Shown here piece after piece: positions 10,166-21,935 of a stretch of 64,000 nt of DNA. The position numbers and the translations under genes were made by a program. Each line of letters starts with the position of its first letter. The first letter of the stretch is position 1. Where the stretch lies: the NCBI GenBank assembly GCA_905147135.1, contig LR990043.1, positions 18,353,584-18,417,583 of the forward strand. The letters are read 5' to 3'. Under the pieces are notes generated by a model, which was given only the letters and a program-made list of their open reading frames with translations, was not told the origin of the DNA and did no database searches. The stretch comes from Blastobasis lacticolella (Eukaryota > Arthropoda > Insecta > Lepidoptera > Blastobasidae).

Positions 10166-11060
10166 ACTTGTGTCTTCTCCAAGGCTGTGGACCCATGGCC
10201 CGGTCCTGCGTTTCTTGCAGACAGATCACGCCGAGCCACGGGCTTTTGAATTTACCAACCCCAGACTGATCGGACGGGCGACAACAGGCCACACAGGGCT
10301 TAACGGAGGGGATGGTTCCCACGGCCTGATTTGGTGTCATATGGCCTTAACATGGAGAGTGCGAGCACCATGAATTTGGCTCGCATCCTTCATTACAGGG
10401 GCAGTCGTCATAATCGTACACTTCCATAATTATAACTATAACAAAATAAAAACTATAACTTAATTTTTTTGTTTAAAGAATACCTCTTGTCAACATGTAA
10501 TTTACTTAACCAGCTTTAACTTGGAATTTAATATTTTGACCTATGTACTTATTGTGTTTAATGAATTTTATTATGAATATGATTGTTTTATGGACATTTT
10601 ATATTTATATTTGAACTTTGACATAATGTAATATTTTGACAATTTGGTTTGATTAATTTTATACTAATTGAGTGGTTTGTTAACCTAAGACATGTCTCAT
10701 TATTAATTGTATTCAACTACCTGACATTCGTAGTGCCTTTTATAAGGTGTTCAATGTGAAACGAATACCTATTTATAACAACCATATTGTACCATTTAAC
10801 AGCGAATAAATTAAATATGAAATAACTAATAAGCACCGCACATTCGTATTACATCGACCTTATACATAACATTTGACTTCAAAAAATATATTAGAGGCAA
10901 CAAAATAATCCCACGTACGAAAGATCCTATGTCGCATTGTCTGGGACCAGTCATGTCTTGGGACCAGTTTGTTTCTATCCTTATTTTACTTTACACTAAC
11001 CAAAATTACTCAATTTTGAAAAAGAAAATTTAAGTTACATGAAATACTTCTAACAGTATA
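10166..11060. other. No gene recognised
   Basis: 10166-10400 is moderately GC-rich with overlapping short open frames on both strands but no recognisable domain, possibly an old retroelement scrap. 10400-11060 is AT-rich with nothing I can support. Confidence 0.4.
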
Positions 11061-11065
11061 GTGCA

Positions 11066-11157
11066 ACAAACTCATCTGACCCGGTGACAGCGTCGCTGTT
11101 GTTAGATTTGACATGACTTTGACATTTAAAATGCCTTTGGGTACCAAATAAGTTAGT
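11066..11157 (-). mobile_element. Short MITE family member, copy 1
   Basis: It is related to 61793-61903 and 62234-62334. All share GTGACAGCGTCGCTGTTGTT (or its complement) beside a TGACATG...TGACATTT segment, and ends like AACTTATCTGACC. This copy is the most diverged. Confidence 0.55.
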
Positions 11158-12411
11158 GGCACTATAATGAGTTATAGAGTATTTATTCATCGTATGCCAA
11201 ATTGAATTGTGTGAAAGAAAACTATCTTATAACCTTATGTCAATATTTTTAACCCTCCTGAACAAAAGTTGTGTAACTTACTGTCTAATATTTTACTCGC
11301 CTATTGAAAGCGCACATGTGTTTTTTATTTTTCGAATATGGAACATGTACATTATCTGCTTCTTGTGTGACTTGAACTCTCTGGCATATCCAGGTACTTT
11401 AGTTAAGTCTACACTTTGTTTCAATTTGCACTTTTAACATGTCAAGTTTATTTACAAGGGTCGTATAAGTGGAATTTCTTTTGTTATTAATTAATTCTTG
11501 GCACTATAGGTCGATAAATAGTAACTAACTCTGTAAAATGACTAAACTGGTATAAACATACCAGAATTAATGAGAAAAAAAAAGGCAACTTTATTGTAGA
11601 AAAGCTAATCTTGTTTATCTACTCAGTGCGTGTTATTCATGTATTTGTTATATTAAATAAAGAACTTTTGCGAATTAGTGAAGTTGTTAAAATGTTTAAA
11701 GCAGTATATGTCATTACTTCAAGATTTTAATTACTTTGTGGTCTTTCTGCTCTATAGTCCATTCCGTGGAATTTTGATAGATGTCACGCCATACAAATGT
11801 GTGATTTTCAATTACAATAACCGCACGTTAATCAACAAACTATATGAAAATTCAAATTTTATAATTAAATATGTTAATCGTTATACGATTTACATACATT
11901 TATTTCACTTGACATTCTCACATTTCCTAAAGGGTCTACATTATTCAAGTAAGAAACGTCAGAATTCCACGAAATAAAAAAAATTGAGTATTGTTGTATT
12001 TTGATTAAATCCATCTATAACGAAAAATTTAGATTTTTAACTACTTAAAGGTCCTGGTCTGTTTTGGGTTGTAGGTATAAAATTTCATAAACCTTTCTTG
12101 CAGATTTTTAATTAAATTTGTATAAGAAACTGCTTTATTCTTGTATAACTTACAATTTGATGTAAGAAAATAATTTTCAGGCAGAAAAAATCCGGTAGAA
12201 AGGATGAATATTCTTCTTTAAGAAGTATTTAATTTGGCTAAAGATAAACCAAACACCCTATAAACAGCGGAAACACCAGTTTGGCTTGACTTGTAAAGAT
12301 GATACAGTATGGTGTATGAGACTTTTGCCTTTGGCTCAGGTTATAAGTGACTCTTGTATGTAATGTAATGATCAATTTAGATGTTAGGTCTAAGTTGGAG
12401 AGGTTTAATAA
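11158..12411. other. No gene; possible 213-bp inverted-repeat element
   Basis: The stretch is very AT-rich. At 11762-11777 and 11959-11974 there is an imperfect 16-bp inverted repeat (TTCCGTGGAATTTTGA), which could bound a small MITE. The 99-codon open frame at 11678-11977 is AT-driven and not convincing. Confidence 0.3.
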
Positions 12412-13876
12412 TACGCGTTTCTAAGAAAATACCAAGAATACACACAGGGTTAGATTCCAATCCATCTGATGTGAATCACAGTAAAGTGCCACCAACTTAT
12501 CTGTTCAGAAGACAGGACCGGAACTAACATGGCAACTGATACGTAAATGACATTTATTGCCATTATATATGGTTTCGTTAGTTCTGATTTTGTCTACGAT
12601 ACAATTTGGCTCTAATCAGTTAAAAAGTTTAGATAATTAATACGATATGTTTATTTTACAATGAGACATTGATACAACCAAAACACAGACAATGCATAGA
12701 TTCATGACATTCTCCCCCCTTAAAGAAACCCCTTTAATCAGTCATGAAATCCCGAAGAGATATGGTGGAGGTCTATGCTCTTGAGTAGTCCTTCGCAACT
12801 ATTGTGGGTGCCGTATCCCCATCTCTAATCTCATCCTCTGGCTCATCTTCTGATTCAGATGTTTCATGGACCAGAAGCGGGGTGAACTGTTTATTCGACA
12901 CTGTCGTCTCTGCCGTCTGGTAAATTATTTTCTTTAGTCTTCCAGACCGTGTGATCATCCAAATAAGCAAAATGTTCCTTTAAAGTTTTCGATCTCTAAG
13001 ACACAGTAAAGCGCCCATTGAAAGGCTGCCACGCCATTACTAACTCTAAACGGAACAAGTGTAAATTAGTACAGATTTCCACAAACTTCAAAAACTGTCA
13101 TAGCTTGTTCTTGTTTCTCAGTGAAACAATTTACTGTGCGAAAATGATGAATCACCATGCGTTTTCGATGACTAGGTATAGTGCCACCTGTCACTAGCAC
13201 CTAAGCTCTCCACGGCGCTATGGCTCCATCGGCTTTTTAACTTAATCTTCTAACAGTTTCAGGATTTCGGTCATAATAAATTTGTCCTCCTCTTCGGAAA
13301 AAGACCTAGACTTGACTGCAATTGGTTTTGTCTCTGTAGACATAGATGCCGGCGGTATAATTGCTTGCATACCACATACTTGTAGAGGATCTATATCGCC
13401 TCAAAATTCCGAATTTCGAGATTTATGTTTTCTTTATAGGTCATGGCCAATTATTACGTTACAGAAAAGGTTTTGGACGACGAGTAAAGGTTGGTGCTTT
13501 TATGTTTTTTCATTAATTGATATAGTAGCGTGACATAAGACATTCGTAATTCATGCATAATTCATTGCGGCCAGTGATCTATTTAGAGGTTTAAATTTAC
13601 GCGATTCTGAAAATATCCAAACATGACACAGGGTTAGATTCCAATGCATCTGATGTGAATCACAGTAAAGTGCCACCAACTTATCTGTTCAGAAGACAAA
13701 ACCGGAACAAACTACTACTAAAATTAATACGAAACTACTACTAGCTTATACTAAAATGACATTTATTGCAATTGTTGATTACTACGTTAATACTGATTTT
13801 GTCTATGATACGAAAATTGGCTTCAATCAGCTAAAAATTTTCGATAAATAATACGATGTATCTATTTTACAATGAG
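12412..13876 (-). mobile_element. Defective Gypsy-type LTR retrotransposon
   Basis: A direct repeat of about 270 bp (12412-12690 and 13599-13876; both contain CACAGGGTTAGATTCCAAT and GTGCCACCAACTTATCTGTT) flanks a short interior. On the minus strand the interior shows fragments of a Gypsy polyprotein: TKPIAVKSR followed by SEEDKFI near 13300, an FAYLDD-like RT motif near 12960, and TRSGRLKK near the pol C-terminus (12773-12970). Reading frames are broken and most of pol is deleted. I read the repeats as LTRs, but have not fixed their exact ends. Confidence 0.65.
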
Positions 13877-14060
13877 ATGAATAACACTTTAATACATCTA
13901 AAAATAGTACCCATACTTAGAACTTGGTGTGACAAAGTAATGGGGAACAGGTTGGTAGCACCAAGAGTAGCCTTAATTATGGAATTAAAATCACGGTACA
14001 AGCCCCGTATAATGTCAACATAGGTCTCAGGCAGAACCGTGGATCGCAACGCCCACCAGG
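13877..14060 (-). mobile_element. RTE reverse transcriptase fragment
   Basis: The minus strand encodes LPETYVDIIRGLYRDFNSII, a very typical RTE RT segment (family resemblance), for about 55 codons. It is truncated at both ends. Confidence 0.75.
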
Positions 14061-14139
14061 GAAACTGTCAAAAACAGGAAATGCTGAGGCCTGTTCTTCG
14101 ATCCGTATCCCTTCTTGAAAGTTCTCTGGGCAAATACCT

Positions 14140-14340
14140 CCGGGGGTTTCAGAATGGACACGAACTTTTTTTTATGTCATTCGGTAGGCATCAGGTAAGC
14201 CGGCCACCTGATGGAAAGTAATCACCACTGCTTAGTAGTAGTGAGTATCGCCCATCTGTATAACACGTTGCTCTGGCAGCAAAAAGGCAAATGCCACTCC
14301 ACTGCCAAAGCCACGGTTCCCCAAATCCCCACATCATGGA
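14140..14340 (+). repeat. Dispersed lepidopteran repeat fragment
   Basis: It contains the phrase GGCCACCTGATGGAAAGTAA followed by a TCACCACTG segment, seen in related form at 16080-16100 and 46985-47025. It is likely a fragment of a widespread moth retroposon. Confidence 0.55.
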
Positions 14341-14389
14341 GCATTGGAAACCTTACTCACCGGTAGAAACACAATACTACTTAAAATAG

Positions 14390-14480
14390 TATTATTTAGC
14401 TGCGATATTCTCTAAGGTACTTCCCCAGTCGGGTGGCTCCAATTCGAATAAGATACCTCTCTTTACTAAAATCTCTTAGC
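14390..14480 (-). repeat. Repeat fragment shared with 28140-28230
   Basis: GGTACTTCCCCAGTCGGG followed by CTCCAATTC is the inverse of GAATTGGAGCCCCCGACTGG and GGAAGTACC at 28178-28206. It is a short piece of a dispersed family of unknown class. Confidence 0.55.
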
Positions 14481-15203
14481 TGAAACCCATACTGACACTC
14501 CTTTCGGACCAGATAGGTATAATGATACTAGTCTATTTTACATTATTCGGGTATCTTCTCGGTGAGCAGGATGCACATATAAAGATTGGTAAGAATGCTT
14601 ACAGGACGCCTAAAAAAATCTTAATGCAACCACAATAGTGCAGAACCAATATTGATTGGGTATGTGCTAAAAATGTGTGTTTAAAATCGCCGTAACAAAT
14701 AAATCATTCAATTGCAACCGACATTGATTTTATCATATAAAACTATAGTCTTGGTTTCTGTAATTGATTTTTAGCATAAAACTAAACCAGTCTAGGCTTT
14801 TGAAATAAAAATTAAATTTTTCATGTTTATGAAAAGAGTAGATAATGATTTGGTCTTCCGGCTCTAGATCAAAAGCCAGAATATTTCTATTCTTTCAATT
14901 TTTATTTTACTAGAACGAGCTTTATCAAATCGCTATTTACAATAAAAAAATCACTATTTATAGCGCACGCTATTTTAATGACGAATGATTCTTTCATGAA
15001 TAATTGAATGAACGATTGCATATTCGGAAGCCTTTGTATCCTCTGTCTGTATGTCTGTATATGCATCGTTCACTGACACTATATCATACCCGGTATAGTC
15101 ATGATTTTATTACTGATAACGGATTTATTTTTGTTAAGCGTCAAGTTGTACCACTGTACGGCATCTACGAACCGTTGGATATTATTATCATGCTCTTACT
15201 TTA
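14481..15203. other. No gene recognised
   Basis: It is AT-rich intergenic sequence between SP1 and SP2. No domain or repeat was identified. Confidence 0.4.
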
Positions 15204-15319
15204 GTCTTTTTTTTATTGTCCTTAGGCTAGCATTTGACCTCAACTCACCTGATGGAAGGCGACAATGAGGTCGAAGATGTAGCATGCGTACCTAGAAGAT
15301 ACCTATTCTTATCTATATT

Positions 15320-15945
15320 GTGGAGCTCCTGGGAGCATTCATCGAAGTGAATTCGATAAAAGACCGACAAGCTGACTACGATGGTCTACGATGGTGTCTC
15401 ATACCCAGAAGGCGAGACTCGACAAGCGAATCATCACCAATCAGTCTTTTGGCACGTCTGTCGATAGAATCAAGATACTTGGCGGACCCATCCCAGAGGT
15501 GTCTACAGTCCATACATGACCGGACTTGTGCTTGGTATAAATTGAGAAGCTGTCCAGATGTGAAGTACTTCCTCACCTTGGCGAGGACTTCAAGTTTTTT
15601 AGAAGCCAATTGGGCTCTTGACATGTCCAAAGTTTAGGTCTTATGATAGGTTAACACCAAGCAGCTCCAACTTGTCGGCCAAAGGCATCGACTCACCTCG
15701 GAAAGACGGTGTTAAGTGGGGAGGGCTACGTTTTGCTGAGAAGAGACATGCCTGGGTCTTGGAAGGATTGAACTTAACCAGGTTGACTTCACCCCAATCA
15801 GTCACAGCCTCCAGGGTCTCATTGATGCGCTTGAGTAGTGCCTCTCTGCTGGCCCGGACCTGAGTCCCAGCACGCGCGTTCGAAAGGTACCTCTCTACAA
15901 CAGTGCTAACATCAGCGTACCCAAGGATTCCAGACAGTGTCACCA
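15320..15945 (-). mobile_element. LINE 3' fragment (RT thumb and C-terminus)
   Basis: Two overlapping minus-strand frames (15641-15945 then 15376-15630) encode GYADVSTVVERYL (the YADD box mutated to YADV), NPSKTQACLFSAKRS, LELLGVNLS, then YFTSGQLLNLYQAQVRSC and KRLIGDDSLV. This is the same APE-type LINE family whose 5' half is at 37750-40139 and 45130-45432. The 5' end is replaced at 15945 by Gypsy-derived sequence. It is inactive. Confidence 0.8.
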
Positions 15946-16095
15946 TATAAACAAATGTTCCCTTAAAGTTTTCGATATTTAAAACATACTGAGGCGCCCT
16001 TTTGAAAGGCTTCCACGCCATTAGTAACTCTAAACGGAATGCGTGTAAATTGGTACAGATTTCCAGAAGCTTCAAGTCCACCTGATGGAAAGCGG
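15943..16095 (-). mobile_element. Gypsy RT fragment, second copy
   Basis: It matches 12965-13100 closely: TAGTAACTCTAAACGGAA and GGTACAGATTTCCA are common to both. It encodes an NLHAFRLELLMAW-like segment and FKGTFVYM. A further LTR-like scrap of the same family is at 16540-16640. Confidence 0.6.
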
Positions 16096-16695
16096 CAACA
16101 GTTGTCCAGGACATCTACAACCTAAGGGGAGCGGATGCGATGATTATGATGCCTGGCTCTATAACTTCATCTTCTAAAGGTTTAATGATTGAATGAATGA
16201 ATGAATACGAACTATCGTAAATCAAATTGTAGTTCGAGAACCAAGGTTGCGGTCTTGGGAGAGGAGCGATGATTAACAGAACACTAAATTTCATAGAATC
16301 CTTAGCACCCGGCACGACTTCTTCAGATAAGAAATTCTTAAACGTAAAGTACAATTGTTACCATTACAATTTAGACGCGGTAGCACGCGGTTCTTCATCT
16401 AATCGCTCGGGGTGAAGTTAGCGCGAACAAGACGCGATATTTCCTTTTGGCATGGTGAATTATTTTTCTTTTTTCGGTTTGATAAGATTTTATTTGATTA
16501 AATTCGTACGGAGCGAAATGGAAACCATCAGGAAACTAGCTTTAAACAGCTAAAAACTTTCGATAATTAATACGGTATATCTATTCTACGATATTGTCTA
16601 GTCTACTGAACAGATAAGTTGGATTTTTGTAACTTCCTAAGTAATAAAATACAACACGATTCATGTTTAAATATGTGGGATCATAAAATACTTAC
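16096..16695. other. Intergenic or SP2 3' intron; no exon 4 found
   Basis: SP3 has a lysine-rich fourth exon about 1.6 kb downstream of exon 3. The equivalent SP2 region contains repeat scraps but no lysine-rich frame that I can recognise. Confidence 0.4.
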
Positions 16696-16850
16696 GACAG
16701 TAAATTGTTGTGGTAGTCGTTGTGATCCAATCATAGAAAGATACGACGTCGGTATAGACGGCGACAGACAAGGACCGCGTGGCTATTTTGTATGACACCA
16801 GTCCTAGAATCTTGTATTTGTCCACTATCAACCCGCTGCCCGAGTCACCT
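16696..16850 (-). CDS. SP2 exon 3, serine protease catalytic Ser exon
   Basis: The acceptor is TACCTTACAG at 16851-16860. The exon begins in phase 2 and reads R-GDSGSGLIVDKYK, with the catalytic Ser as residue 272, then GLVSYK, AVYTDV and FYDWI (the usual C-terminal helix). It ends TIYC at a strong donor GTAAGT. The SP3 exon has the same length, 155 nt, and a donor at the same place, so I prefer splicing here. If unspliced, the frame runs only to a stop at 16667-16669 and gives a 329-residue protein. Trp215 and Cys220 of ordinary trypsins are replaced (VSYK, no Cys). GDSGSG replaces the commoner GDSGGP. Confidence 0.85.
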
Positions 16851-16860
16851 CTGTAAGGTA

Positions 16861-17369
16861 GCAATAGTTGAACAAATTATGAGTTTTATGAGAACATTCA
16901 CGAGTAGGCTAGCCATGAGCTGGCTCGGTCAGGTGCGGGAAATAGGAAACAGATGTCTAAACCTGGCGGTATATATCAGAAACAAGTCCCGCGGTAGACT
17001 CAGAAAGCGATTGACATTGACGAGTAAAATGCGAAAGCCAATAGTCTACGACGTGAGGATGCTGAAGACCTGGCGGAGGGCCATCATCATGATATGGATG
17101 TCATATTGTCATACACACTCATGTGTTTATCGCATAGGGGTAGGCAGAGACTTTATAGTGCCCAAGCTATGATCCTAACACACCTATTATATTTCTTCCA
17201 CATTCATATATTGAAGTATTTAAGTTTATGAGTACCTACTACTAAAATCATTATTTAATTTAAGTCAAATTACTTTTATAGTTTTCAAGAGCCTGGGGAA
17301 CAATAATATTTCGGTAAGTACAATAGAAACTATACAACAATATGCTGTAAAACATAATTTTCTAAAAAA
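16861..17369. other. SP2 intron 2, possible degraded RTE fragment
   Basis: The plus-strand frame at 16792-17172 contains SRGRLRKRLTL and TWRRAI, loosely like the RTE C-terminus. I regard this as weak. No exon is seen. Confidence 0.3.
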
Positions 17370-17728
17370 ATTACCATCGCCCAGCGGTCAATCTTGGTTT
17401 TAGCAAAGGATTTCCTGTCTAAGCTGTTGGCTCTCGCATCTAACTTGGCGATGTCTATCTGTCGCTTCTTGGGCCTTCCTCAGAACCTCTTAACTGATAC
17501 CTGTAGGTTTAGGCATCTGTTTTCTTCATATCCCTGGAGTTTATGCTACATTCAAAATACCAGGACCGATATCATACAGTGCGTAGACGATATCAGACAG
17601 TTTGGCTTAAGCCAAACTAGTTCGGCCTTGATTTTCCCTAGGTGAGGCGAAGATACTCAAGACCGGACGAAGTGGAGAAAAAAGTAAAAGCCGGGAATGA
17701 GAGTCCGGAATATGATGATGATGATGAT
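17370..17728 (+). mobile_element. RTE LINE 3' end with (ATG)n tail
   Basis: The segment ends CCGGACGAAGTGGAGAAAAA, a GAGTCCGGA motif and a short (ATG)n tail at 17711-17728. This arrangement is typical of RTE 3' termini. It is strongly 5'-truncated. A related tail in inverse orientation is at 30455-30570. Confidence 0.65.
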
Positions 17729-17736
17729 TTTTAATC

Positions 17737-17868
17737 TTTAAAGTCGCTTCTCGCAGGCTATCCCTACGTATGTATGTACACTTAGATCTTTTATACGCGA
17801 CGGATTTCAATGCGGTTTTCATCAATAGATAGAGTGATTCTATAGGAAGGTTTATAGGTAGAAAAAAA
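17737..17868 (+). repeat. Dispersed repeat, AAAGTCGCTT family, copy 1
   Basis: It shares AAAGTCGCTTC, CTTAGATCTTTTA and TAGATAGAGTGATTC with the family pattern and with 26373-26500. The class is unknown to me. Confidence 0.55.
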
Positions 17869-17911
17869 AGGGTAGGTAGGGGTAAAGACCTCCCGTGGGC
17901 CGGCCGTGAAG

Positions 17912-18170
17912 GGGGGCTGTGTGGTGTCCGGCAGAGTAGAATAGCACAAACCCCTTACGCTCATGGGTATCGTACAAGGCGACTAATGTTTTCGAGGCAA
18001 AAGAGCAAGAGTCTCCGTAGTCTGGAAAATAGGCAGCAGCATTTTCCATTGTTATATTTAAATACTGCGATCTCCAACCCGCCTGCCAAGCGTGGAGATT
18101 ATGGCAATATCTTCCCCTTTCGTGGGAGAGGCCCTAAGTTCTGCAGTTGACTGTTACGAGCTGTGATGAT
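17912..18170 (+). repeat. Dispersed ~250-bp repeat, copy 2
   Basis: It is homologous to 1013-1268 over its whole length, with the same start GTGTGGTGTCCGGCAGAGTA. The end is diverged to GCAGTTGACTGTTACGAGC. Confidence 0.7.
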
Positions 18171-18256
18171 GAGGTGTCAAGTAGGTGTATGTAGGGGTAG
18201 GATGCCACGCGAACGATGTCGAAAAAGGGTACGTGTAGGGTTCGTGTAGGGTAGGG

Positions 18257-18306
18257 CACGACTTCGTTCGCGTGAAGTCCTATGACTTCACGCGAACGAA
18301 GTCGTG
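18257..18306. repeat. Perfect 23-bp inverted repeat (hairpin)
   Basis: Arms 18257-18279 and 18284-18306 are exact complements (starting CACGACTTCGTTCGCGTGAA) around a 4-nt CTAT spacer. It lies in SP2 intron 2, about 50 bp from exon 2. Confidence 0.85.
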
Positions 18307-18357
18307 CCGGGCTCATCCGTGAAAAAATAATCGTTGAAAAATGAAATCCATGCTTAC

Positions 18358-18509
18358 CGTGACGCGTATCCCTCTTTGCCTTTAGGTCTCAAATACCCAC
18401 CACAAATGGTCTTGGGCGGAATAGTCGGTAAGATTTCTCGACATTTCTCGTAATCATAAATCTTCTGCTTTGTGGACTTCAATATATCAGTTTCTGTGTC
18501 TAATATTTC
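18358..18509 (-). CDS. SP2 exon 2, serine protease
   Basis: It is 152 nt, with acceptor TTTACTACAG before 18509 and donor GTAAGC after 18358. It encodes residues 219-268 and two bases of residue 269. It begins EILDTETDIL and contains Cys168 (EKCREIL) and Cys182 (TICGGY), ending KGKEGYAS before the R-GDSG of exon 3. By alignment the position of trypsin Asp189 is occupied by Tyr and Cys191 by Ser, so trypsin-like P1 Arg/Lys specificity is not expected. It is fully open, unlike the SP1 equivalent. Confidence 0.85.
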
Positions 18510-18515
18510 CTGTAG

Positions 18516-19522
18516 TAAAAAAAATCCAGTCATCATGTCAGTTATAGCGTAAAGCCTCTTTGTAGGGGAAACCAAACCAGGGCATACACCCGCCGCTGAT
18601 GGGCACTACATAATTTTGAATAAAGAGTTACAAGCCCTGTAGCACTACATCGGCGACGCTATCGGCAATATCACTGGAGTCCTCCAGTGAGATACAAACC
18701 TGTCCTCATGGATGGGTAGAATGCAACGAACGGCCTCAAAAGAGCATCCCATCGCAGTCTGCTGACCTGAAGTGCCACACATTGGTTTTCCAGATCAGGT
18801 ATTTGCGTATAAAAAAGCGATCAAATTATCTGTGTTAGACTATGGTCTTATGGTCTTAGCCTATGGGCTATAGCGAAAATCAGTCCTTTGAGAACCGAGT
18901 CATTGAAATTGGTAAGCATCATAAACGGATAACTATTTTCGTGGATGCGGTCTGTTGGAGCAGGTCATATATCATATCACACACATCAATCACATCCCAC
19001 CCATCAGACGATCATGACGTATTCAGTGCTCGACTTGATTGACAGTGATTTTTGTATTGCGCTTTTAGTACATTCGAAATCATCACCATCATTTGCCTGC
19101 TCTTCTCCTGCTCTTTTTTGTGTTTTTTTTTCCAATTATCCCTATCCGCTGTCATCTCCACCCTCACCTCTCACTCACTGATATCGCTCATCATCTATAC
19201 ATCCATGTTTTCTTTGGTCTTTTTTCTGTAAAATATGACCGAACCATGATAAACGGCTACTTTGAATTTTGTCACCAATTGGCTCCACTTCAAAGCTTCC
19301 TCTCATGTATTCATTCCGTACTCTGTCATACCTCGTCATTATACATCCTCATCTCACTTGCATGCAGTGGTTTTTTTATAGACGACAGGTCTTAGCTTTA
19401 GGTTAATGGGCTCCTTTTTCCGCACTTGTACTCAAACTTGGTCCCTTGTCAGCCCAGCTTCCCCCAGAAGTCCAGCAGTCTCTTCGGACGCTCGCAGATC
19501 TCTCGGAGGGACCCCGTTCCTA
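18516..19522. other. SP2 intron 1, no recognised element
   Basis: It contains old-looking retroelement-like sequence without a clear domain. Overlapping plus-strand open frames at 18945-19395 are hydrophobic and T/C-rich and look like antisense artefacts. Confidence 0.35.
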
Positions 19523-20612
19523 ATTTATTTATTTATAACTCTTTATTGTACATACAAGGACAGTAGAACATTATTACAGTAAGACAACATGTGACTTTTA
19601 CTTTGTTGTCCTTTAGTCCCTTACACTCTAGGACCACATGGGCCGCTGTTTCCTCGTCTACTAGGCATCCCCTGCATAAAGGGCTGTCTATAGCTCCTAT
19701 CGTGAACAGTAGTTTGTTCAGGAGAAGGTGTCATGTTGTTGTATCAACTACTGTCCTGAATTCTGTCCGTTTGAGATCTAGCAGTTTATTGGTTAGTCTT
19801 GGTGATCGTTCGGTCACTACCTACTTCGCCTGTCTACATCCTATTGTGTTTTGCCAACGCTTGTTGTGCTGGTCCGTCGTGTATTTGCTCACCCATGCTC
19901 GCAGTGTGTTGAAAGAGAGGGGTACGGACGGAGGACCAGCAATTCCCATCCCTGATCCTTTTCTTGCAAACTCATCGGCAGCATCGTTCCCCATCGAATT
20001 GCTATCCCTTGATCCATTGTATCGTAACCCTGTGTGTCAGAGATGTATCCTCCAGTGCCTGGTGGCACTCCAGGATTAGGGCAGAGTTTATACTATTCTT
20101 TTCCAATGCTATGAAGACCGACATGCTGTCCGATAAAATTCGGATGCCTTGGTCGCTTATACCAAGTCTCTTTACTCACATGGCAGCCTGTGTGATTGCC
20201 ACACACTCGCATTGGGTACTATGTTGTCCTAATGGTATGGAACTCTTAATGTTCAGATCCAGTGAGAAGATCCCTGTACCGGTGTCATTCGGATTTCTCT
20301 TATCCCAGACCAGTCTGCCTCCGTTTCCGCAGTTTGTATCTGATATCTTTTGCCAAATGTGAACTATGTCGCGATTCGGTCGCACTTGGCCTCAAACATA
20401 GGGTTGCTCTGAACCATTGCTTCCCGTAAGGTTTGATGGGAGCCAAGTTTATTGTTCCATTGTCTTGTTACCTTAAGTTTTAGAATTGCCATCTATGCCT
20501 CCTGTTGTATATGCAGATCAAGTGGTGGCAGTCCCAGTAGTACTTCAAGTGCAGTTGTTGGTGTCGAGCGCATTCAGCTCATTATGGCAGAGCATGCCAT
20601 TCTCTGAGCTTC

Positions 20613-21040
20613 GATTCTGGTTCGGAAATCGTCTCAGTTGCAGTAACATTACAATTGCATCGCATGTCAAACGTGTGATTGTTATTCAAATGACAGATGT
20701 TGAGTTGCAACTTTCATGTGATTGTTATTCAAATGACAGACGTTGAGTTGCAACTTTCATGAGTTCGAACTTTTCCACAATCAGTTTTCTGGTACTTTAG
20801 TTGCATTATGGTTTTATATGGCTGTTGGTACTCCAATAAATAAATAAATGACTAAGTTGCAATTTTCTTAGTTGTCAAACTGCCTTCAATTCTGTCAACG
20901 AAAACCTGTCAAAGGTCGAACAATGATTTAACTGCAATTTAACTGGGATGATGCTGGGACTGACTCGATACCTCGACGTAGTTCTAGTAACATCACAGTT
21001 ACATTGCAACATAATAACAACTGCATTGCACACCAGAATC
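20613..21040. mobile_element. 428-bp MITE inside I-type LINE
   Basis: The ends are GATTCTGGT and its complement. Its removal (with a 2-bp CG duplication, inferred) joins RLQRFQGT to EAQRMACS in one RT frame. It includes a 45-bp direct duplication (about 20672-20716 and 20718-20762) built around TTATTCAAATGACAGA and TTGAGTTGCAACTTTCATG. Confidence 0.65.
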
Positions 21041-21523
21041 GGTACCCTGGAACCGTTGCAGCCTGTTGACCGCTGTAGTGAGCTTGGTTCTGGACCACCA
21101 GGCCACCGCGCAATAGGCAACGAATGGCCTCACCACGGCTGTATACAGCCATCTGGCAATCCTGAGGGAGATTCTCCATGTTTTGCCAAGGAGTCTGCTA
21201 CACTGCCACAGCGAGATGCTGTCTTTGGCCAGTTTGTGTTTCAGATGCTTGTGCCATAACAACTTGTTGTCGAAAATGACCCCAAGATACTTGACCTCGT
21301 CTGTTAAGGATAGTCTGATACCGAATAGCTTGGGGAGTCTGAGTTCGCCCAAATTATTCTTGTGTGTGAACAGGACCATCTCTGTCTTGGATGGATTGAC
21401 CGAGGAGAGGTCGTGCTTACTACACCAGCTTTCGACTATTTTTAATGCAGACTTCATGAGGTCGCATAACACGTTCTCGAATGGTCCGCTTATAAGTATG
21501 GCTATATCATCTGCATAGCCAAT

Positions 21524-21935
21524 GAGGAGTTTTCCAGTAGGTATTGATAGTTTGTTTCAAAAAGCATCAATAGATGGCGGTCCTACAATTTTGGTAATCA
21601 TCTTTAAATCTGTATGATGGTGGCAGTGATTTCATGCAGCCAATTAATACTAAACTTGAAAATAAAGTGTTTATTAATATAAACATAACTGTTAAAGGTT
21701 GAACGAAGTGTAAAAAGAAATATTTATAGAAGTTGGCATTATGTTGCATTATTATTACAACCTATAAAATGGTTGAAAACTATTGACAAATATAATATTA
21801 TCCAATACAACGTACCCAATGTTTATATCCTGTTTGCTAAGAACCTATTTCAAGCGATTATCAATTACCAAAATTGTCGGGGCGCCATCTAGTGAGTGGT
21901 TAGGAATGCCTTAGATACCTATTGGAAAACTGCTC
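21524..21935 (-). mobile_element. 412-bp MITE, copy 2, AT target duplication
   Basis: It is the inverse of 2311-2711, with both ends matching over more than 20 bp. AT flanks it at 21522-21523 and 21936-21937. Excision restores CATACAATTGGC, so the RT reads HTIGYADD without interruption. Confidence 0.88.

Noticed and set aside
11678..11977. 99-codon ORF
   Set aside because: AT-rich, no domain, no splice or promoter context; overlaps a possible MITE.
20875..21259. Several overlapping short ORFs
   Set aside because: They mix MITE and LINE sequence; the real signal is the interrupted RT on the minus strand.
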